The notes beneath the pieces were generated by a model, which had not been told where the DNA came from, did not search any database, and saw only the letters and a program-made list of their open reading frames with translations. Shown one piece after another: positions 24,469 to 32,551 of a stretch of 64,000 bases of DNA; positions within the stretch are counted from its first letter, which is position 1; each line of letters starts with the position of its first letter. The DNA comes from Desulfuromonadaceae bacterium (GTDB lineage: Bacteria > Desulfobacterota > Desulfuromonadia > Geobacterales > Pseudopelobacteraceae), in the NCBI GenBank assembly GCA_028681335.1, contig JAQUIT010000001.1, positions 186,001 through 250,000 on the forward strand. Direction: 5' to 3'. Position numbers and translations under genes: made by a program.

Positions 24469-25764
24469 ATGAGTATCACATCCGCAATGTTCACCGGCGT
24501 ATCCGGCCTTTTGGCCAACGCCGAAGGCATCAACGTCATAGGCAACAACCTTGCAAACGTCAACACCGTAGGTTTTAAAAGCGGCCGCATGCTGTTTTCC
24601 GATCTGCTTTCCGCTAACATTGGCAACAGTTCTCAAATTGGTCGCGGAACTCAAATCCAGAAAGTTGATAATATCTTTGGTCAGGGTTCGTTTGAAACGA
24701 CCGAGGCAGTAACTGACCTGGCAATACAGGGTAACAGCTTTTTTGCCGTTATGGACCCGAACGCCACTGCGCCGGTCAACCAGAATGCTGCCATGTTGAC
24801 CCGTGCCGGTGCCTTCCGGTTGGACAGTAGCTTGAATCTGGTGAATCCTGATGGATATCAGGTATTGGATACTCAGGGGAACCCGATCAAATTCAGTGAT
24901 AACGCAGCAGGAATCGCGGCAGCAAACATAGCCGTAACTACGGCGTATACACCTCTGGCGACCGCCTATAACACCCAGGCAGGAACAATAAATACTGCAG
25001 CCGGAGCTCTTGTGACGGCTGTGGCAGGGGGAACCGCTCCTGAGATAGCCGCTGCGGCAGCAATACAGACGGCAGCAACGGATGCACAAACTGCAGCTAC
25101 TGCAGCTACGGTTACTCCAAGCGCAGCTACCATAGCAGCCGCCCAGGCAGCATTTGCTACGCTGACTGCAACGACAGCGGCTAACGGTGCTATCCTTGCT
25201 ACAAACTTTAGTGCGGATTTCACGACCTTTAATACGGCACTCACAACAGCTAATACGGCAAACGACACCGCTATGACTACGGCTGCCACTCCGATAACAA
25301 CAGCCGAGGCACTTCTGGGGACCGCAAACGGATTGGCCTTCAGCAAGATTACCAGCATCGATTCCAGCGGCCTCATTACGTATCTTGGTAAAGACGGTAT
25401 TACAACGAACTACTATAACGCGTCTGGTCAGGTAGGGGTTGCCGCCAATGCTGCTACTTCTGCTACCGTGCAACGCCTTGCTGTCGTTACGGTTGCTAAT
25501 CCGGGGGGCCTTGATAAAGCAGGAGGGACACTATTCAAGCCGACAACAGCTTCAGGTATTACATCGGCTGCATTCAGCCTGGCAGACAATTCTGCTAACG
25601 GCAGCAGTGAGAAAATCTACACGAACTCTTTAGAACAGAGCAACGTGGATATGGCTGGACAGTTCGTCAAGATGATCCTGACGCAGCGCGCTTACTCCGC
25701 CAACTCCAAAACAATTACTACGGCTGATGAGATGACACAAGAAGTACTGAATCTGAAACGGTAA
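24469..25764 (+). CDS. flgE: Flagellar hook protein FlgE with Ala/Thr-rich central region
   Basis: The 431-residue protein has conserved ends: N-terminal SAMFTGVSGLLANAEGINVIGNNLANVNTVGFKSGRMLFSDLLSANIG, and C-terminal YTNSLEQSNVDMAGQFVKMILTQRAYSANSKTITTADEMTQEVLNLKR. The middle (about 145-290) is unusual. It is almost only Ala and Thr with some Asn, helix-like, and lacks an evident FlgE D2 beta domain. The ends form the hook's D0/D1 core; the centre should face outward. It is preceded by AAGGAGG and followed by a strong hairpin. Confidence 0.88.
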   Translation: MSITSAMFTGVSGLLANAEGINVIGNNLANVNTVGFKSGRMLFSDLLSANIGNSSQIGRGTQIQKVDNIFGQGSFETTEAVTDLAIQGNSFFAVMDPNATAPVNQNAAMLTRAGAFRLDSSLNLVNPDGYQVLDTQGNPIKFSDNAAGIAAANIAVTTAYTPLATAYNTQAGTINTAAGALVTAVAGGTAPEIAAAAAIQTAATDAQTAATAATVTPSAATIAAAQAAFATLTATTAANGAILATNFSADFTTFNTALTTANTANDTAMTTAATPITTAEALLGTANGLAFSKITSIDSSGLITYLGKDGITTNYYNASGQVGVAANAATSATVQRLAVVTVANPGGLDKAGGTLFKPTTASGITSAAFSLADNSANGSSEKIYTNSLEQSNVDMAGQFVKMILTQRAYSANSKTITTADEMTQEVLNLKR

Positions 25765-25791
25765 TTCGGCAGTAACCAGGTAAGGACAAAT

Positions 25792-25827
25792 CGGAGGCGT
25801 ATTCTGCAAATTCAGGATACGCCTCCG
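25792..25827 (+). other. Long stable hairpin between flgE and fliL
   Basis: CGGAGGCGTAT...ATACGCCTCCG pair over 11 bases, continuing through TCTG/CAGG for about 15 base pairs with a CAAATT loop (25792-25827). A poor T-run follows (TAACCGTTTAATT). It may be a partial terminator or an mRNA end that makes flgE more abundant than the genes after it. Confidence 0.55.
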
Positions 25828-25923
25828 TAACCGTTTAATTAGTTGCAAAAACAGTCGATTCGTTTTACATAATACAGTCAAGAATTAATCCATTGAATTC
25901 ATTATCCATTCGCGGAGGATGAC

Positions 25924-26499
25924 ATGGCCAGGGAAGAACAGGCGCCGGCAGAAGCAGAAGCTGAAGGCGGCGGCAAGAAAAAGATGTTTATTATTATTGG
26001 TGCGGCAGTAGCCGTGGCGATAATCTTGGGCGTCGTTGCCTTTATGATGATGGGTGGTAGTGGCAAAGATAAGAAAAAAGAGGGTGGTGAAGCCGCTCAG
26101 GCAGATGCTGCCGCCGCTGGTGCTCATGGTGCTCCTGCTGCACCTGCAGCGGGTGGTCATGGCGGAGCTCCTGCTGCAGGTGGGGCGGCCAGCCCGGCTG
26201 CCAACATATACCCGCTGGATCCGTTTATCGTAAACATCTACGACGGTCAGGAGTTACGCTATCTTAAGGTGAAGGTTGAGCTGGAGATGGTAGCTCCTGC
26301 CATAAAGGCAGAGGTCGATGGGCGACTGGCCCCCATCCGGGATTCAGTGCTGATTTTGCTGAGTGCAAAAACACTTCAGGATATTCAGGATGTTCAGGGT
26401 AAAAATGCGCTTAAGGAAGAAATTCTTGGAGCCATTAACAAGAACATTTCCCCCGGTAAGATTGTCAAAATTTATTTCACTGATTTTGTGGTCCAATAG
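25924..26499 (+). CDS. fliL: Flagellar basal body-associated protein FliL
   Basis: The 191-residue protein has a short acidic cytoplasmic start and one membrane segment (about 20-43). A Gly/Ala/His/Pro linker (about 50-95) follows, and then the FliL periplasmic domain (YPLDPFIVNIYDGQELRYLKVKVELEM...). It surrounds the stator and supports torque. The linker is longer and more His-rich than in many FliL proteins. Confidence 0.88.
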   Translation: MAREEQAPAEAEAEGGGKKKMFIIIGAAVAVAIILGVVAFMMMGGSGKDKKKEGGEAAQADAAAAGAHGAPAAPAAGGHGGAPAAGGAASPAANIYPLDPFIVNIYDGQELRYLKVKVELEMVAPAIKAEVDGRLAPIRDSVLILLSAKTLQDIQDVQGKNALKEEILGAINKNISPGKIVKIYFTDFVVQ

Positions 26500-26507
26500 G
26501 TACCAAA

Positions 26508-27497
26508 GTGGCCGCAATGGAAAAAATCCTAACAAAAGCCGAGATCGAGGCCCTGCTCAATGCGGTCTTCGAAGGTCGTATAGAGCCTGAAAAGGAGCTG
26601 TCGAAGGCTGAGGGTGCGGTTGCCACTTATGACCTTATAAATGCAGATGCTCACAAGGGTTATGTTCCGAATCTTGATATTATTTATGACAGCTTCATCC
26701 GCTACAATAGAGTAAATCTCTCCAATCGCCTGCGTAAGTCCGTAGAAATAAAAAAAGTCGGTGCCCGTTCCTATAAATTCGATGATTTTCTCCAAACATT
26801 GCCGTCGCCGGTATGTATGGGGATTTTCAAGATTGAACCACTCAAGGGTGCGGCTCTTATCTCCTTTGACAGCACGCTGGTGCTGTCGCTCGTTGATAGT
26901 CTTTTGGGTGGAAGTGGTAATGCAAAAATACCGCTTGCCAATCGCATGTTCACGTCAATTGAATTACGTCTGATGGAGAAGATTGTTGCTGATGCCCTGC
27001 AGGATCTGGAAAAAGCCTGGGCGCCTCTGTATGCAACCCATATGAACCTGCTGCGGATGGAAATGAACCCGCGCCTCGTTAATATTGTGCCTCCGGAATA
27101 TCAGATTGTAACCATGACCCTCAAAATTCAGATCGATGATGTCTCAGGCAATATGATGTTTGCCGTGCCGTTCATGACAATCGATCCGATCAGGGACAAG
27201 CTCAAGACCGGCATGCAGTTTGACTTGATGGCAATTGATCCGCAATGGTCATTCCGTCTTTCTTCCGAGATAATGGAGGCGCCTATGGAGACAACAGTCG
27301 AGATGGGAAATGCCAACATCACTCTGCGTGAACTGCTTGATCTGGCCCCTGGAGATACCATAATGCTTGATAAGGCAAGTTCGAGCGAAATGCTTGTCAA
27401 GGTTGAGGGTGTGCCCAAATATTTTGGTGTCCCAGGCATCAAACATGGTAACAAAGCGATTCAGATCAGTAAGATATGCAGTAATAGGGGGCAGTAG
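26508..27497 (+). CDS. fliM: Flagellar motor switch protein FliM
   Basis: The 329-residue protein has an N-terminal CheY-binding-type helix (EKILTKAEIEALLNAVFEG). A CheC-like middle domain (YDSFIRYNRVNLSNRLRKSVEI...PSPVCMGIFKIEPLKGAALISFDSTLVLSLVDSLLGG) and a C-terminal SpoA domain follow. It forms the C-ring and receives CheY-P. The start is GTG 26508 or ATG 26517; the stop overlaps the fliN start by 1 base. Confidence 0.94.
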   Translation: MAAMEKILTKAEIEALLNAVFEGRIEPEKELSKAEGAVATYDLINADAHKGYVPNLDIIYDSFIRYNRVNLSNRLRKSVEIKKVGARSYKFDDFLQTLPSPVCMGIFKIEPLKGAALISFDSTLVLSLVDSLLGGSGNAKIPLANRMFTSIELRLMEKIVADALQDLEKAWAPLYATHMNLLRMEMNPRLVNIVPPEYQIVTMTLKIQIDDVSGNMMFAVPFMTIDPIRDKLKTGMQFDLMAIDPQWSFRLSSEIMEAPMETTVEMGNANITLRELLDLAPGDTIMLDKASSSEMLVKVEGVPKYFGVPGIKHGNKAIQISKICSNRGQ

Positions 27498-27796
27498 TGA
27501 GTGATACGCCTGAAGAAAATCAAGCTCCGCTTGATAAGAAGAACCTTGACTTCATCCTTGACATTCCACTGCAGGTAACGGTTGAACTGGGCAGGACGAA
27601 GCTGTTGGTTAAAGATATTCTGCAGCTAAACCAGGGCGCCGTTGTTGAATTGACCAAGCTGGCTGGTGAACCGTTGGACATATTTGTCAACTCAAAGCTG
27701 GTGGCTCGCGGTGAAGCGGTTGTCGTCAACGAAAAGTTTGGTGTCCGCCTTGTTGATATTGTCACACCTAATGAACGGGTGGAGAAAATTCTGTGA
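27497..27796 (+). CDS. fliN: Flagellar motor switch protein FliN
   Basis: The 99-residue protein is a SpoA domain (LDIPLQVTVELGRTKLLVKDILQLNQGAVVELTKLAGEPLDIFVNSKLVARGEAVVVNEKFGVRLVDIV), the standard short FliN. It builds the lower C-ring with FliM and docks FliH. The GTG start overlaps the fliM stop; its stop overlaps fliO. Confidence 0.95.
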   Translation: MSDTPEENQAPLDKKNLDFILDIPLQVTVELGRTKLLVKDILQLNQGAVVELTKLAGEPLDIFVNSKLVARGEAVVVNEKFGVRLVDIVTPNERVEKIL

Positions 27797-28215
27797 AAGG
27801 TGCGGCCTCCGCACTTATTTTAATTTTTCCAACCATAGTGTCAGCTGCCGACGGTTCCGGGCAGGAGTTTAGTTTTCTCGCAAGTCTCCTGCAAATGATA
27901 GCGGCGCTGGCCCTTGTTGTTGGTCTAATCCTGATTACCTGGCATTTTTCCGGCAAACTGATGAAGAGGCTGCCGGTTGGACAGCAGCTACTTTCAAAAC
28001 ATATTCGCTTGATTGAGACCCGCTATCTTGGACCAAAGAAGGCCCTGCTGCTGGTTGAGGTGGGTGGCGAGTACCTGCTGCTGTCAAGCAGTGACACTGC
28101 ATTGACGTTCATCAAGCAGATCAATATGCTGGAAGACATCGAAGTTATAGAAGAAAGTCCTGAACAGGGCAGTTTTGCCACTTTGCTGGCACGCTTGAGA
28201 CTACGTCATGACTAG
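27793..28215 (+). CDS. fliO: Flagellar export protein FliO
   Basis: The 140-residue protein has a likely signal segment (about 1-18), one membrane segment (about 30-52) and a cytoplasmic FliO domain (LLSKHIRLIETRYLGPKKALLLVEVGGEYLLLSSS). It chaperones FliP ring assembly. The GTG start overlaps the fliN stop and its end overlaps fliP by 8 bases, so the four genes are tightly coupled. Confidence 0.85.
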   Translation: MKGAASALILIFPTIVSAADGSGQEFSFLASLLQMIAALALVVGLILITWHFSGKLMKRLPVGQQLLSKHIRLIETRYLGPKKALLLVEVGGEYLLLSSSDTALTFIKQINMLEDIEVIEESPEQGSFATLLARLRLRHD

Positions 28216-28975
28216 CAGGATCCTCACAAAACGTACCTTTATTATAACACTCACAGCCATGATGCTGTTGGCTGGTGTTGCTGTGTACGCAGCACCGATT
28301 CCGTTCCCATCTCTTAATATTGGTGTCGGTACAGCGACCAAGCCGAACGACGTTGCAGTAACGGTGCAGATCTTCATTCTGCTGACTATCATGTCACTAG
28401 CCCCCGGGCTGCTGATCATGACGACTTCATTCACGCGGATCTCGGTTGTGCTGTCATTCCTGCGTACGGCTATGGGTACCCAGGCAGCTCCGTCCAATCA
28501 GGTTATCCTGGCGTTATCAATGTTTTTGACGTTCTTCATCATGACTCCGGTGTGGCAGCAGATCAACAAGGATGCCTATCAGCCATGGAAGGCACAACAG
28601 ATTAGCCAGGAACAGGCACTGGAGAGGGCCGTCAGGCCTGTGCGTACGTTCATGCTGTCACAAACGAGAGAAAAAGATCTGGCTCTCTTTGTCAGTCTTT
28701 CCAAACTCCCGCGACCAAAAAATGCAGAGGATATACCGACCCTGACGATCATCCCGGCTTTTATGATTTCGGAGCTGAGGACAGCTTTTCAGATCGGTTT
28801 TCTGATCTATATTCCCTTTATTGTTGTAGATATGGTTGTTGCATCTGTCCTTATGTCGATGGGTATGATGATGCTGCCGCCGGTCATGATATCACTTCCT
28901 TTCAAAATCCTGCTCTTTGTTCTTGTTGATGGTTGGGGCCTCGTAATCGGCTCGCTCGTTAAAAGTTTTGGCTAG
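28208..28975 (+). CDS. fliP: Flagellar export gate protein FliP
   Basis: The 255-residue protein has an N-terminal signal peptide and four membrane segments. Signatures include VQIFILLTIMSLAPGLLIMTTSFTRI and FVVDMVVASVLMSMGMMMLPPVMISLPFKILLFVLVDGW-like sequence. Five copies with FliQ and FliR form the core gate of flagellar type III export. Confidence 0.96.
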   Translation: MTSRILTKRTFIITLTAMMLLAGVAVYAAPIPFPSLNIGVGTATKPNDVAVTVQIFILLTIMSLAPGLLIMTTSFTRISVVLSFLRTAMGTQAAPSNQVILALSMFLTFFIMTPVWQQINKDAYQPWKAQQISQEQALERAVRPVRTFMLSQTREKDLALFVSLSKLPRPKNAEDIPTLTIIPAFMISELRTAFQIGFLIYIPFIVVDMVVASVLMSMGMMMLPPVMISLPFKILLFVLVDGWGLVIGSLVKSFG

Positions 28976-28985
28976 GTGACGCCCC

Positions 28986-29255
28986 ATGACTCCCGAATTA
29001 GTCGTACAACTTGCCCGCCGCAGCTTTGAAGCAACGCTGATGCTGGCCGCACCGCTGCTGATCGCCAGCTTGATTATCGGCCTCATCATCAGTGTTTTTC
29101 AGGCTGTTACCTCCATCAACGAGGCAACTCTGGCCTTCGCCCCTAAAATTATCGCTGTTATGGTTGCCATGATCATTTTTTTTCCCTGGATGATGAGCTA
29201 CATGAGCGATTTTACCCGTGAGATATATTCTTTCATTGCAACTATGAGGCGTTAG
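28986..29255 (+). CDS. fliQ: Flagellar export gate protein FliQ
   Basis: This 89-residue two-helix membrane protein has the FliQ pattern (MTPELVVQLARRSFEATLMLAAPLLIASLIIGLIISVFQAVTSINEATLAFAPKI). It is part of the FliPQR gate and lies between fliP and fliR with short gaps. Confidence 0.95.
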   Translation: MTPELVVQLARRSFEATLMLAAPLLIASLIIGLIISVFQAVTSINEATLAFAPKIIAVMVAMIIFFPWMMSYMSDFTREIYSFIATMRR

Positions 29256-29261
29256 CCTCCC

Positions 29262-30056
29262 ATGTTTCCGCTCCTCCCTTTTCCGTCCCCCCGTGAAGTC
29301 ATTTTTTTTATGCTGGTGTTAAGCCGTGTGGCGGGCATTTTTGCCGCGCTGCCTGTTTTTGGCGGACGCGTACTGCCGGTGCGCATCAAGGCGATAACGG
29401 TCTTCATGATTACGCTGGTCTGTTTTCCGACCCTCTCGATTATCGTGCCGCAGGTGCCTCCTGATGTTTTCAGTCTCGCTCTGCTGGCTTTCAGTGAAAT
29501 TATGATAGGGCTGACGCTGGGATTTATTACGCAAATCATTTTTGCGGCAGTTGAATTCAGTGGTCAGATCATCGGCATGCAGATGGGGCTCACCATCTCG
29601 TCAATCATTGATCCGTCCAGAGGCACGCAGGTACAGATAATGTCGGTTGTGCAGACGCTCTTTGCTACCTTGATATTCCTTTCTCTCAATATACATCACC
29701 TCTTTATCCGGGCAATCATGGACAGTTTCAGGGTAATTCCCTTGGGTGGGTGGCATATAAGTGGTGAACTGGTGCATTTTCTTGTCATGCGCACGGCAGA
29801 TATCTTCATTATCGGCATCCGCCTGGCCGCACCGGTCATGGTCGCCCTGCTCCTGACAACAGTAGCACTCGGTATCATGGCCCGTGCCTTCCCGCAGATG
29901 AATATCTTCATGATCAGTCTGCCGCTCAACGTCGGGCTGGGCATGGTAATTCTGGGCATGACACTGACTATCTTCTTCCATGTTCTGGAGGTCTCCTTCG
30001 GGCACCTCTCCGCTCAAATAAATGCACTCTTCCAGCTAATGGCAAAGGGGGGATGA
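29262..30056 (+). CDS. fliR: Flagellar export gate protein FliR
   Basis: The 264-residue polytopic protein has typical FliR features (LSRVAGIFAALPVFGGRVLPVRIKAITVFMITLV; AVEFSGQIIGMQMGLTISSIIDPSRGTQ). One copy closes the FliP5Q4R1 gate. It ends at TGA 30054-30056, and flhB continues in the very same frame straight after this stop. FliR-FlhB fusions exist in Clostridium, so the arrangement is notable. Confidence 0.95.
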   Translation: MFPLLPFPSPREVIFFMLVLSRVAGIFAALPVFGGRVLPVRIKAITVFMITLVCFPTLSIIVPQVPPDVFSLALLAFSEIMIGLTLGFITQIIFAAVEFSGQIIGMQMGLTISSIIDPSRGTQVQIMSVVQTLFATLIFLSLNIHHLFIRAIMDSFRVIPLGGWHISGELVHFLVMRTADIFIIGIRLAAPVMVALLLTTVALGIMARAFPQMNIFMISLPLNVGLGMVILGMTLTIFFHVLEVSFGHLSAQINALFQLMAKGG

Positions 30057-30146
30057 CCTACGGGCGAAAGTTCAGATAAGCACTCAAAAACAGAGCAACC
30101 GACCAGTAAGAGGCTGGAGAAATCACGCGAAGACAGTCCTCCGCCG
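30057..30146 (+). other. In-frame FlhB N-terminal coding segment without a standard start codon
   Basis: Read in the flhB frame, the bases after the fliR stop encode TGESSDKHSKTEQPTSKRLEKSRE, the conserved FlhB N-terminus (KTEQPTxKRLExxRE). There is no ATG, GTG or TTG. ACG at 30060 lies 7 bases after GGGGGG (30047-30052). ATG 30053 overlaps the fliR stop but is in another frame and ends after eight codons. Options are an ACG start, a one-base frameshift or sequence error, or UGA readthrough from fliR. Confidence 0.7.
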
Positions 30147-31133
30147 ATGAGCCAGATGCTGACGTCATCGCTTACCCTGCTCACCGGTATCGTCAGCCTC
30201 TACATCTTTGGCAGTTTCATGATGGATGGACTCAAACAGAGTACGATCAAGATACTATCGACACTTGGCACGTTTCAGTTTAATGAGTCAAACCTGTATG
30301 TTATGATCGTCAAGCTGTTTGGTACCGTCGTGCTGTTGCTGGCCCCTCTGGTCTTGACAATTATAGCCACTGCCGTATTGTCAAGTATCATACAGGACAA
30401 CGGTAGATTTGAATTCAGAACATCACGGCTGAAAGTAAGTTTCAGTAAACTCAACCCACTGAACGGTTTTGGGCGTCTGTTTAATAAAGATGCTCTGGTT
30501 GAAATGCTGAAGTCTCTTCTCAAACTATTGGTCGTCGCCTGGATCGCCTACGGGGTCGTGCGCGACGAAATGCAGAATATCACCTTTTTGGCCGAGGCTG
30601 ATATTCAGACAATCTTCAACTTCGTCGGTCACATCGCCTTCAAAATTGTTACCCATATCTGCGGTATTATGATTGTCCTTGGTCTGCTAGACATGCTCTA
30701 TGTCAAGTGGCGCTATACAGAAAACCTCAAAATGACCAAGCAGGAGATCAAGGACGAACATAAAGAATCAGATGGAAATCCCGAGTCAAAGAAGAAAGTA
30801 AAGAAAATGCAGTTCCAGATGGCACGTCGCCGCATGACCAAAATTATTCCGCTGGCCGACGTCGTTATCACTAACCCGACCCACTTTGCTGTGGCGCTGA
30901 AGTACGACCGGCAGAAGATGGTGGCGCCTGTCGTTCTTGCCAAAGGGATGGATATCATGGCCGAGGCGATAAAAAAGATCGCCCGTGAACATAGTATCAC
31001 CCTGGTTGAAAACAGATTCCTTGCCCGTGAGCTGTATGATCAGGTCAAGGAGAATGAACCGATACCGGAAGCACTCTACTCAGCCGTTGCCGAAGTGTTG
31101 GCGTATGTCTACAAATTAAAAGGTAGGGTGTAA
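30147..31133 (+). CDS. flhB: Flagellar export switch protein FlhB
   Basis: The protein has 328 residues from the first standard start; the true product is probably about 29 residues longer at the front (see the preceding segment). Four membrane segments (about 8-30, 55-80, 110-130 and 148-170) precede a charged cytoplasmic region with the self-cleavage site NPTHFAVALKY (near residue 245). After cleavage the C-terminal part switches export from rod/hook to filament with FliK. It is the last gene of the operon and is followed by a terminator. Confidence 0.92.
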   Translation: MSQMLTSSLTLLTGIVSLYIFGSFMMDGLKQSTIKILSTLGTFQFNESNLYVMIVKLFGTVVLLLAPLVLTIIATAVLSSIIQDNGRFEFRTSRLKVSFSKLNPLNGFGRLFNKDALVEMLKSLLKLLVVAWIAYGVVRDEMQNITFLAEADIQTIFNFVGHIAFKIVTHICGIMIVLGLLDMLYVKWRYTENLKMTKQEIKDEHKESDGNPESKKKVKKMQFQMARRRMTKIIPLADVVITNPTHFAVALKYDRQKMVAPVVLAKGMDIMAEAIKKIAREHSITLVENRFLARELYDQVKENEPIPEALYSAVAEVLAYVYKLKGRV

Positions 31134-31377
31134 ATGGGGTAATCCTCTTGAGTACATGCAACGTGTAGATTTTTGCCGTCTTAGTGGCAGCGTAGCCTTT
31201 TTAATCTCTGTGGGTAAATTCCCCGCCCCTTGGGGCGGGGTTATTCATTCTGGAACAGATATTGCGCCAGGATACTGAATACCTTGGCCGGGCTGAAGGT
31301 GGCATCGCACAGGACTGATTCTCTATACCGCTATGGAGCACTATCCGATAGGTGGTGACGTGATTAAGGAGCATAAA
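31134..31377. other. Gap between flhB and the RND operon
   Basis: This 244-base gap holds a strong intrinsic terminator (31221-31240) after flhB. No convincing promoter for the RND genes was recognised. Confidence 0.5.
31221..31248 (+). terminator. Intrinsic terminator ending the flagellar operon
   Basis: CCCCGCCCC TT GGGGCGGGG gives a 9-base GC stem with a minimal loop (31221-31240), followed by TTATTCATT. Position after the last flagellar gene and before a new operon fits termination. Confidence 0.75.
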
Positions 31378-32526
31378 ATGAAGCAGATGGCGATACTGAT
31401 ATTTTCTGTAGCGATGATTTTCGCTGTCGGCGCTTGCAGCAAGGGCGACAGTAAAAAAAGTCCGGAGCAGGTTTCCAAGCCACCGGTGGCAGTAGAAGTT
31501 GCTGCGGCAGTGAAATCTGCCGTTTCTGACAGTGTCGAAGTGACAGGCAGCTTGGAACCAAAATTTTCGGTTGATGTAAAAACCCAGATCCCCGGACTTA
31601 TTAAGCAGGTCATGGTGTCAGAATGGGTACATGTGAAAAAAGGTCAACCGCTGATTCGTATTGATGTGGCAGAAACCGAGGCCCAGGTCAAACGGTTTGA
31701 GGCCGGGATTGTTGCTGCCAAAGCAAACCTCACTCAGACACAGGTAGCCGCCAACCGTGCAGAACGTGAGCTTGCCCGTGTCATCAAACTGAAAGAATCC
31801 GGCCTTGCAACTCAGCAGGCTCTTGATGATGCCCGTAGCGAAGCTGCTAGCGCAAAAGCTGTCATCGGGGCGGCAGCGGCACAGATTCATGTCGCCGAGG
31901 AAGAGCTGCGGCAGGGGATGGCTCGCCAAGCAAAAGGGGTGGTTGTCGCACCGATTGACGGGATCATCGCTTTGCGTGATGTTAATGTCGGTGATCTGGC
32001 CAGCGATGCTGCTGCCGGAAAGCCGATCTTTCGCATTGTGGATAATCGCTTGCTGAATTTGACTGTAACCGTTTCATCAACGGATTCCGGACGGATCAAG
32101 GTTGGCCAGCCTCTCGAATTTACGGTGGATTCCTATCCGGGGCGCTTGTTTTCCGGCAGCGTCATGTATGTTAACCCGGAGCTCTCCTCGACGGATCGTT
32201 CATTGAAGGTGATCGCTGAAGTCCGCAACATCCCTGAAATCCTTAAAGGTGGGTTGTTTGCCAAGGGGCGCATTATTGTCGGGACCCGCAATAACGTTCT
32301 GCAGATACCGCGCAGTGCTATCGGAAACTTTGACCTGCAGGGAAGAAGGGGGAGTCTGTTTGTCGTTGAAAACGGGATTGTCCGGAAACGGGAGATAGTG
32401 AGCGGTGGCGTATATGGCGATATGGTCGAAGTAACTTCCGGGCTGAAAGGCGGCGAGCAGTATGTCGTTCGTGGCGGGTTCAATCTGAAAGATGGCGACA
32501 CCGTTGCGGTCGTAACCCGGAAATAG
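31378..32526 (+). CDS. RND efflux periplasmic adaptor lipoprotein
   Basis: The protein has 382 residues from ATG 31378 behind AAGGAG; the track start (31333) precedes this site. A signal peptide ends in a lipobox (VGACS). The barrel-sandwich and hairpin pattern of membrane fusion proteins follows (VEVTGSLEPKF-like start, PGLIKQVMVSEWVHVKKGQPLIRID, long helical hairpin about 95-160, APIDGIIALRDVNVGDL). It links the inner-membrane pump at 32552 to an outer channel, probably the TolC-like protein at 37402. The substrate is unknown. Confidence 0.9.
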   Translation: MKQMAILIFSVAMIFAVGACSKGDSKKSPEQVSKPPVAVEVAAAVKSAVSDSVEVTGSLEPKFSVDVKTQIPGLIKQVMVSEWVHVKKGQPLIRIDVAETEAQVKRFEAGIVAAKANLTQTQVAANRAERELARVIKLKESGLATQQALDDARSEAASAKAVIGAAAAQIHVAEEELRQGMARQAKGVVVAPIDGIIALRDVNVGDLASDAAAGKPIFRIVDNRLLNLTVTVSSTDSGRIKVGQPLEFTVDSYPGRLFSGSVMYVNPELSSTDRSLKVIAEVRNIPEILKGGLFAKGRIIVGTRNNVLQIPRSAIGNFDLQGRRGSLFVVENGIVRKREIVSGGVYGDMVEVTSGLKGGEQYVVRGGFNLKDGDTVAVVTRK

Positions 32527-32551
32527 TACATCCCCAGCCTAAGGAAACCTG

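Noticed and set aside
24346-25473. 375-residue minus-strand ORF opposite flgE
   Set aside because: Cys/Ser/Arg-rich composition is the mirror of the Ala/Thr-rich FlgE centre; it is a shadow frame.
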